NCBI RefSeq assembly: GCF_918797505.1
Contig: NC_092793.1
Span: 44,132,243 to 44,196,242 of the forward strand
Reading direction: 5' to 3'
Length of the DNA stretch: 64,000 bases
Source: Bemisia tabaci
Lineage: Eukaryota > Arthropoda > Insecta > Hemiptera > Aleyrodidae
Part shown: one piece after another, positions 56,915 to 64,000 of the stretch
Layout: each line of letters begins with the position of its first letter
Position numbering within the stretch: the first letter of the stretch is position 1
Made by a program: the position numbers and the translations under genes
Notes under the pieces: generated by a model
What the model was told of the DNA's origin: nothing
Databases searched by the model: none
What the model saw: the letters and a program-made list of their open reading frames with translations, nothing else

Positions 56915-57230
56915 GCGAAGAGCTCTACTTCAATTCCCTTTTTCACAAAGAAATCATGATAGAGAGTCCTCAAGTTGTTTTAAAATTAATAATCGTATCC
57001 TGAAATTTTCATTCAGGCAGACATCAAGTCTAGACAAAAAATTCGATTTTTCGCTAGTTTTTAAAAAGACTGTACGTACACATATTTGATATAGGGCGAA
57101 CCTGGGTGTATACCATGTGAAGTCAAAGTGTCACTAGTTCTGAAGCACGGGAAGGACCCGTTTCCAAACGCTTTTGACTTTGAGGAGTTTTTGACTGGAG
57201 CTTTTTTCTAAAAAATATCTCGATACTCAG
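56915..57230 (+). repeat. Dispersed repeat, copy B
   Basis: Diverged direct copy of 36150-36490. It lies just upstream of the first exon of the coiled-coil gene. Confidence 0.55.
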
Positions 57231-58047
57231 TAGACCCCTGTGTTTTAGAAATAGAATAAAAAATATTTCATACGACCACTCCATTTGAAGGAATTTGAGA
57301 AAAAAATTAAGTGGGGGACATCTGTGTTCGTAACTCATCTTTGAGTTCCAGGAGCCATGTGACTCAACAAGCTCGATTTTTAGGGGCCAAATTGAATTTG
57401 TGTCTGAATATCACAGCACATTCAGTGAAAAATTAGACGCAGGATTTTTTAGATACATGGCAAGTAGCTGTAACTTGACAGAAATTTCGAAAAATCACCA
57501 AACAGAAAAATTGGAATTTTTTTCTGGGGGGAGGGGGGGGGGGGAATTTTTAGGGACCACGTTGGCGCGGAGCCTTCACTTTATAGGCGCCATGGCCGAT
57601 TTCTTAGGCGCATTTGGCGCCTGTGAATTTCGAACACTGGGGGACATAATCATTCCATGCAATGTCATATAAAACATTAAAAATAAAATGGTAATAACAG
57701 AGGCAAGTAAATGTTCTAAAGTGCAAAGATTATGAGCACAACCATTATCTAATCAGATACCTCATATTAAGAAGAGAGAAACTTCTATCCTGATTTCGAA
57801 TTGACCAGCTCAATTGCAATGAAGCTTCGAGCTGAGTATTCGGGTTTCACTCGCAAAAAAAAAAAAAAATTGACAGAATAAAGTAGGTGTCAGCTGAACC
57901 GCTGAAGATAAAAGCTTTATATGCTCATAAAATTTGTCCCGGCCTTTCTCTTCTTGCATTTTTACTAAAAAAATGAGCAGTTAATTCCTTTTATCTATCT
58001 AAAATTTCTTCGGTCAGAAATTAAAGTTTGTTATTAGTATAGTTATA
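57231..58047. other. Upstream region of the coiled-coil gene, nothing recognised
   Basis: No further exon or gene. A 12-14-base G run lies near 57527-57545. Confidence 0.4.
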
Positions 58048-58900
58048 CTAGGGGGCTACGCCCCCTGGCCGCTAAGCGGCCCAACCCCCTGAAGGCGCTC
58101 CGCGCCATCAATGGGCCGCTTCACCCTATTTTTACCCTCCTATCAGTGTTAATTTTATTTTTACCTTTAAAAATTATGATATAAGGTATACTTCAATTTT
58201 AAACTTTACTTAAAATTACTTTGAAATTAAAAGGACGCGTTTTGGAATTACTGCTTGATGAAATATTGCAGTAAAACAATGAACAATGGTAAAGTCAAGT
58301 AATAATTTAGATTACATGAGTCGGGGATCGAACCCACACCGAGTTCACAGAGGACGCATTCGACGTCTTAGACGACTCAGCCACCTCTCGACTTGAAGTC
58401 GCTGGTGCGAATCTTGTATACATAAGTGTAGAGCTGATGCGCAGGCTACACAGCTACTGCGCAACCTCCTCGACCACTGCGCATCCTCTCGCGCATAGTG
58501 GTAGCAGTACCGGAGCATTCTGTAAACTCAGTCACTTTTATAACGTGATTTCAAAAAAACCTGGGTCCTTTTTCCAAAATCTGATTAAAGCGGGCTCATC
58601 TAGGGCCAATTACCTGTCGATTTACGCAAAAAGCATGGAAATCGGCCCGGTAGAACGCTCAAACGAACTATGACAAAAAGTATAAATTTACATTGTTTAA
58701 ATGGGAGAATTCGCAACTTTACCACGTAATGTAAAAAAAACCTGGGTCATATTTTGAAAAACTGAATAGAATGGGCTAATCTAGAGACAATTGCCCGTCG
58801 ATTGCCGCAAAAATCATGAAAATCGGCCCGGTAGAACGCTGGAACTAAGCGTTACCAGTTACGCAAAATTAGGAGGTCTCGGAGCTTATAGTATAGATAT
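58048..58900 (+). mobile_element. Element with GC-rich hairpin head, tandem copy 1
   Basis: Starts ACTAGGGGGCTACGCCCCCT and ends near GGTCTCGGAGCTTATAGTAT. The head has consecutive perfect hairpins: GGGGGC-TAC-GCCCCC, GGCCGC-TAA-GCGGCC, GGCGC-TCC-GCGCC. The body has a tRNA-like segment on the minus strand (58318-58395) and two related ~180-bp blocks beginning CCTGGGTC and carrying ATGRAAATCGGCCCGGTA. A second copy starts directly after it. Class unknown; it has no TIRs. Confidence 0.6.
58318..58395 (-). repeat. tRNA-like sequence
   Basis: On the minus strand an A box (GTGGCTGAGTCGTCTAAG) and B box (GGTTCGATCCC) are spaced with a long variable region as in tRNA-Ser/Leu. Acceptor and T stems are imperfect, so it is a tRNA-derived promoter rather than a working tRNA gene. 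Confidence 0.5.
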
Positions 58901-58905
58901 AACTA

Positions 58906-61332
58906 GGGGGCTATGCCCCCTGGTCGCTAAGCAGGCCAACCCCCAGAGGACGCTTCGCGTTCTCTTGGGCCTGCGTGGACAAAAGAACGACCAAAAAAAT
59001 GAAAAGATTTTCATAATCGACTCTCATTTATCCAATATTTCCCTGGCCGGGAGCTATTGGACCAATAAGAATCAAATGAAAAAATCGGCATTTGTTGCAA
59101 ACTTCACGCCAAGACTGAAACGAAACGGAACGGAGCGTTTCGTCGCTTTTGGTTAGTCTGTAGCAAAGAAGCATACTTTCGATTCACTTACCCTACTAAC
59201 AGACCCCACGGCTCCGTTGAAGGAAAGTTATAAGAAAAGTGAATGCACATCTCCGATCTCTTCGGCATCTTCAAGTAAGGTAAAAATGCTATGGTTTTAG
59301 TCAAAAATCGAAATGTGTTGTTCGAGCTCCTCAAAAAATATATCGACATTTTGTTTTTTTCTCAAAAAAATCACGAAATTGAAGATATTTCAATTTTTTA
59401 CAGGGACAAATCTTATCGCAAACTAAAATCCAAATATACTGTTAAAAAGCTGTTGCTTTCAGCTTTCTAACAGTCTATAGATTTTGTAATTTGGAGCAAC
59501 TAGCCACCTATAAACGGAATTTTACTGCAATCATTTTAAGGTATTTTCCGCCAACTCGGACGGCCGGTTCCCTTGAATGTATCTCTGCTATTTTTGAAAT
59601 TAAGAAATAAAATAATATGTACACCGTTAGAATGACCACACTCTCAGCTTTCTATTGGTACAATAATTCTTGAATTTTGAGCAACTTAACGCCGGCACAT
59701 AGGACTTTTTCGAAACTATGTCCAAAAACGCAGAAATCCGGGTGGCTCCAGTCAAAGTCAATTTCTCGCCGCCCAAATGCAACAAAATCAAAAACCAACA
59801 TGTCGTTAGAAAGCTGAAATTGTCAGCTTTCGAATGGTACCTTGGTTTTTTGTAGCGTTAAAAAATCTTGATTAAAAAATACGAATCTACGTCGGAGATG
59901 AATCCTTTGTAATTTGGCAACTCTTTTTCGTGGGGAGGCATCTCTTAATTTTTCCCCCGTCATTTTTGGGGAGAGTTTGGTCACTCTCAACCCACCCTGA
60001 GAGACCTGTGTCACATGACACATTATGAATCACACCTGTCTCAGTGAAAATTCATGGTTGCCAAATTTGGCCATTTATCATAGCTTTTCCATAGCTTTTT
60101 CATAACAATCCAAGAGAACTTGTTGTCAGACTGTGGCATCTTGCACGGAAAAACACAATAATTACATTAGGCAATTTGGAAAAGCTATGATAATATTTTT
60201 TAATCAAGATTTTTTAACGCTACAAAAAACCAAGGTACCATTCGAAAGCTGACAATTTCAGCTTTCTAACGACATGTTGGTTTTTGATTTTGTTGCATTT
60301 GGGCGGCGAGAAATTGACTTTGACTGGAGCCACCCGGATTTCTGCGTTTTTGGACATAGTTTCGAAAAAGTCCTATGTGCCGGCGTTAAGTTGCTCAAAA
60401 TTCAAGAATTATTGTACCAATAGAAAGCTGAGAGTGTGGTCATTCTAACGGTGTACATATTATTTTATTTCTTAATTTCAAAAATAGCAGAGATACATTC
60501 AAGGGAACCGGCCGTCCGAGTTGGCGGAAAATACCTTAAAATGATTGCAGTAAAATTCCGTTTATAGGTGGCTAGTTGCTCCAAATTACAAAATCTATAG
60601 ACTGTTAGAAAGCTGAAAGCAACAGCTTTTTAACAGTATATTTGGATTTTAGTTTGCGATAAGATTTGTCCCTGTAAAAAATTGAAATATCTTCAATTTC
60701 GTGATTTTTTTGAGAAAAAAACAAAATGTCGATATATTTTTTGAGGAGCTCGAACAACACATTTCGATTTTTGACTAAAACCATAGCATTTTTACCTTAC
60801 TTGAAGATGCCGAAGAGATCGGAGATGTACATTCACTTTTCATATAACATTCCTTCAACAGAGCCGTGACCATGATTCAACAGTTCCCGTTTTATTCAAT
60901 TTTCCGCTAAATTGAGAATTCCCATTTTTTTTGGCGGGAATTTCAAATTTTGCCCCCTTTCCTAAGCTCCTTGGGCTCCTCTAATATTAATAACCCTGGG
61001 TCCTATTTTCAAAGTCTGATTACAGCGGGCTCATCTAGGGACTATCACCTGTCGATAACCGCAAAAATCATGGAAATCAGCCCAGTACAACGCTCAAGCG
61101 AACTATGACAAAATATAAAAAATTACATTGTTCAAATGGGAGAATTTGCAACTTTACCGCGTAATATACAAAAACCTGCGTCATATTTTCAAACTCGAAA
61201 TAAAGCGGGCTCATCGAGAGACAATTGCATGTCAATAGCCTCAAAAATCATGAAAATCGGCCCGGTAAAACGCTGGAACTAAGCGCTACCAGATACGCAA
61301 ATTTAGGAGGTCTCGGAGCTTATATATATGAT
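58906..61332 (+). mobile_element. Tandem copy 2 of the hairpin-headed element, split by FB4
   Basis: Head ACTAGGGGGCTATGCCCCCT at 58906 and tail GGTCTCGGAGCTTATATATA ending ~61330. The tail part 60995-61330 matches 58555-58890 of copy 1 in direct orientation. The foldback at 59207-60868 interrupts it. Confidence 0.6.
59207..60868. mobile_element. Foldback element FB4 with nearly identical arms
   Basis: Arms 59207-59881 and 60194-60868 appear almost identical over ~670 bp, with differences only near the tips (AAGTTATAAGAAAAG against AATGTTATATGAAAAG). They surround a 312-bp loop. Each arm contains three local palindromes built on GTTAGAAAGCTGA...TCAGCTTTCTAAC. The termini read CACGGCTCCGTTGAAGG. 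No target duplication was evident. Confidence 0.88.
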
Positions 61333-63180
61333 TATTTATAATTATATATATTTAAGTTTTTGGCGCGTATACGTAGTATACCGCCTTTGCGATCGTTTCG
61401 AACCCTGCTCGATACAATAACCGAGTCCCTTAGTTCCTTACCGAAAAGTGACTACCGCGAACTTCTGAGATTTTCCAAAGCGTGTAAAAAGTTTATTTAT
61501 CCGTCAATAATTATGATTTAAAGTTGTTTCTCATTCTGGGGCTCTCTAGTTTATGTGCAGTGAATACCAAGAGTCTACGTTACTTGGTTTTCTTAAAAAA
61601 AGCCTAAGAGTACGACGCGCTGATTCAAAATATGCATATATAAGCAGAATCAAGCGAACTGATTCGAGGATGGCTGAGCAGGTCGGCACTCTCGGAATGA
61701 GAATTTAACTCCTCCGTTTTGTTCAAAACGTTGCTTTGACAGATCTCCACACCTCTGTTATACTTTTCAAAAGTTGGTACCCGTGCTCTGATAGTGCTGT
61801 TCATCTGACAACAATGTCAGTGTCAGCTGATAATAATATTTTTTTCATATGAGGTTAATAAAAAGTTTTCAGTCAGTCTTTGACATCCTGAATAATTGTC
61901 TTGGTATTTATTTACTAATTTTACGGAATTATATTTTATTTCTTATTAAAACTAAGAAATACAGTGCAATCTGTGTAAGTGCAATCTGTGATGAGCCTCG
62001 AGACTCATTAGACCATTAGCTAAACGTGGCTCATACAGGAATCCACTTACCCCTCTCTTCCCCACGCTCCTGATCACTGCGTCGGCGTCTCGACGAACAA
62101 TAGCTAATGACGGTCGCCAAGCTAGACCGGGATCCTCAGCCCCTCGCCCAATTACTTACGCTTCATTAACCATTTCACCGTCACGCTAGGATTCGCCCAA
62201 TTTTCAAAAAAAATTGTTTCGCGAGTTTTTAGCAATTTTTTCCTTACTCTCCGTTGAAACACGAATTAAAAGAGGTCTCGTTCATAAAAATCGGCCGAAT
62301 AGAAGAGAAGTTACAGTATTCGAAATCCGAAGAAATCAACAAAACTTCTCCAAACAAAAAATAAAATGAAGGGGGGAAAAAAGAAATGTATAAATTACAA
62401 TTTAATATGATTGACCTCAGAATGTGACAAGCAATTCAATTATAAAAAGGAGAAAAAATTGAGTGAAATTACAAAAAATTAGCCTCTTGCAAGGGGCTTC
62501 CTTGTATGAGTTTTGACCTGAAGACAAGTAAATCCCGTTACATTATTAAAACGAAATTGACTCCATAGTTTTAATGCCTTAGTTTCTTGAATACGATTAT
62601 TTTAAAAAAAAATAATCGAAAATACGATTTCGATTTACCAGCAATTTTACCCATGGGGTGATTTCCTGAGAGCTGATAATATCACGAATTTCTCATAGAG
62701 CCCGTCAAAAATGGCTTGCTTTTTGGGCAGCCGATTCGGCCATCAAACCGGGGTTTAAATGGAAGCTGATAATAACACAAAGCTCTGAGAAAAATTTTGA
62801 GATGAGTATAGGAACGGTTTGTAAATTACGAGGAGAGGCGGGCATTCTGTTCAGCATATCGATACATAAGTATTTTCACACGTAGAATTTAATTTTCACG
62901 TCAGGGAGTCGACATATTTTGATTTTTGCATGAAAAGACGTTTAAAATAAAAAAATCAAGACATATTTAATACAATTGCATTTATATCGAGTAAATCTTT
63001 TTTCAATAATATAATGGGATTTATAATACCGGTGATTTGGGTATTTTAGCCCCAAAATACCTTTAAATCGACTTTATCTTCTAGGAGTTCGACAGAATTT
63101 TTCCTTTCTTCGCTTAAATTTTTCCGTAGCACTTTTCTTCAAGAATCTGATAAGATTTTGCTTGAGGCAGATCAAAAAAC
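61333..63180. other. Intergenic region
   Basis: AT-rich sequence between the hairpin-headed element and the 3' end of the right-hand coiled-coil gene. No gene or clear repeat recognised. Confidence 0.4.
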
Positions 63181-63300
63181 TTAAATTTGTTCGAATAGCT
63201 TTCTAGATTCACAATACACGGTCTCGTCAAGGTGCGTCGTTGACCTTGCACTGTTGGATCGTGAATTCTCTTGTTGTGCTGCTTGCCTTTTTTGAAATCT
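63181..63300 (-). CDS. Terminal exon of the right-hand coiled-coil gene
   Basis: 120 bp, acceptor TTTTCATTTACAG, phase 0, TAA at 63181-63183. It encodes RFQKRQAAQQENSRSNSARS then STTHLDETVYCESRKLFEQI-like C-terminal sequence, a polar tail after coiled coil. The intron before it is 120 bp. An ATTAAA signal lies ~210 bp downstream. The family is not recognised. Confidence 0.55.
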   Translation of the reverse strand, partial: RFQKRQAAQQENSRSNSARSTTHLDETVYCESRKLFEQI

Positions 63301-63420
63301 CTGTAAATGAAAACTAAAGGGGTTGATATGTGCGAGTTAATGACGCGCCTTATCAACACATTGTGTTGGAGTTCACTGCTTGTTTTTTCTTCTCATTAAA
63401 AAATTAAATCGAGATAGTAC

Positions 63421-63644
63421 CTGAGTCTCATTTTTTGTTTTCCATTCTTCAAACTGGTTTCGCTCCTTTAAGCATTGATCGAATTTTTCCTCAAGGAGTT
63501 TGAGCTCCGAGGAATGTTTCCTCTTGAGAGAATTCTCAATCTTAATTTTTTCATCTTCATTAAGATCATTTTGTTGCGCCTCCAGGATGTGGATTGTTTC
63601 ACTCAACTGACGTATGGTGTTGGATTTCTCCTTGTTTTCACACC
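63421..63644 (-). CDS. Penultimate exon of the right-hand coiled-coil gene
   Basis: 224 bp, acceptor TATAG|GGTGTG, donor ACTCAG|GTACTA, phase 0 out. It encodes CENKEKSNTIRQLSETIHIL, EAQQNDLNEDEKIKIENSLK and RKHSSELKLLEEKFDQCLKE, a strong coiled coil. Earlier exons lie outside the window. Its phase-0 donor would also fit exon 3 of the large gene at 37245, but the phase-1 start exon found at 56757 makes a separate gene more likely. Confidence 0.7.
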
Positions 63645-63660
63645 CTATAATGTCAAAAAG

Positions 63661-64000
63661 GAAGAATTAATTTTTTTTAAAGCAGTAGTGAGTACCTGCA
63701 AATATGATACAAGTATTATAGTCTACGCAAAAAACATATTTTTTCTTTGAAAAATCAATTATTTTCTCATGCCACGAATGATCCTCTTGATTGAGAGAAA
63801 AACAAAACCAGTTGGCAAGGGCAACTTCAATTACAGTTTTTTACATAGGTTTACATCACGACACGCTGCCATGGTTGTGTGTGCACTCCTATGAATTGTA
63901 GGGCCACTGACTGAACATGCTTCTGCCCCAAGTTGTGGGGCCTTGGAGACTGAGAGGCTATTTTTGATGACACCACAACTGCAATTGTGTCCAAAACACG
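63661..64000. other. Intron of the right-hand gene, nothing recognised
   Basis: No exon visible up to the window edge. Confidence 0.35.

Noticed and set aside
63181..63644. Joining the 63-kb exon to exon 3 of the large gene
   Set aside because: Phases would allow it, but a local terminal exon with a good acceptor and stop exists, and the large gene has its own start at 56757 with perfect phase fit.

Overview
The window looks like nuclear DNA of an arthropod, most likely an insect. It is AT-rich, with spliced GT-AG genes, long introns and a very heavy load of transposable elements. Several remnants belong to families I know mainly from arthropod genomes: a Polinton/Maverick, a BEL/Pao-like LTR, Jockey-like LINEs and KRBA2-type integrase elements. 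I cannot name the species. No ribosomal RNA genes, CRISPR arrays or prokaryotic operons are visible.

Host genes. One large gene occupies most of the window on the minus strand. A chain of nine phase-compatible exons runs from an ATG at 56757 to 11802 and continues out of the left edge. It encodes at least 1328 residues, mostly coiled coil, and one 3-kb exon (24579-27589) carries about nine copies of a roughly 100-residue repeat. A second minus-strand coiled-coil gene enters from the right edge and appears to end at 63181. Nearly everything else lies in the introns of the large gene or flanks it.

Left part (1-11.8 kb): a 1.28-kb TIR element, a frameshifted multicopy arthropod gene (3.1-3.6 kb), a tRNA-like sequence, a 1.7-kb element with 3-bp target duplications, a 3.3-kb foldback element with 142-bp tandem repeats (7.29-10.58 kb), and a BEL/Pao-like LTR end with primer-binding site.

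Middle (11.8-37 kb): introns with a decayed KRBA2-type integrase element whose ends are rich in a GGCCAAT motif, a degenerate LINE split by a TIR transposon with a DDE-like gene, a GC-rich 840-bp insertion in a MITE, and oppositely oriented LINE ends.

Polinton (37304-53009): a complete element 15.7 kb long with long TIRs and a near-perfect 6-bp target duplication (AGTATG/AGTAAG). It carries remnants of protein-primed DNA polymerase B, minor capsid, adenovirus-type protease, a phospholipase A2-like protein, packaging ATPase, several accessory ORFs, integrase and a small membrane protein. Most are broken by in-frame stops or frameshifts, and I found no major capsid gene. Two foldback elements are inserted in it: one in a tandemly duplicated segment and one in the last codons of the protease.

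Right part (53-64 kb): a foldback element (53.4-55.5 kb) holding a SINE and a small MITE-like insertion whose empty sites survive in the opposite arm; the first two exons of the large gene; two tandem copies of an element beginning with GC-rich hairpins, the second interrupted by a 1.66-kb near-perfect foldback; and the end of the second coiled-coil gene.

The main biological story is nested transposition. Foldback elements, several built from 130-165-bp modules each carrying an AAGATGGCGGCC-like (YY1/Pho-type) motif, have inserted into a Polinton that itself sits in an intron of a coiled-coil gene.
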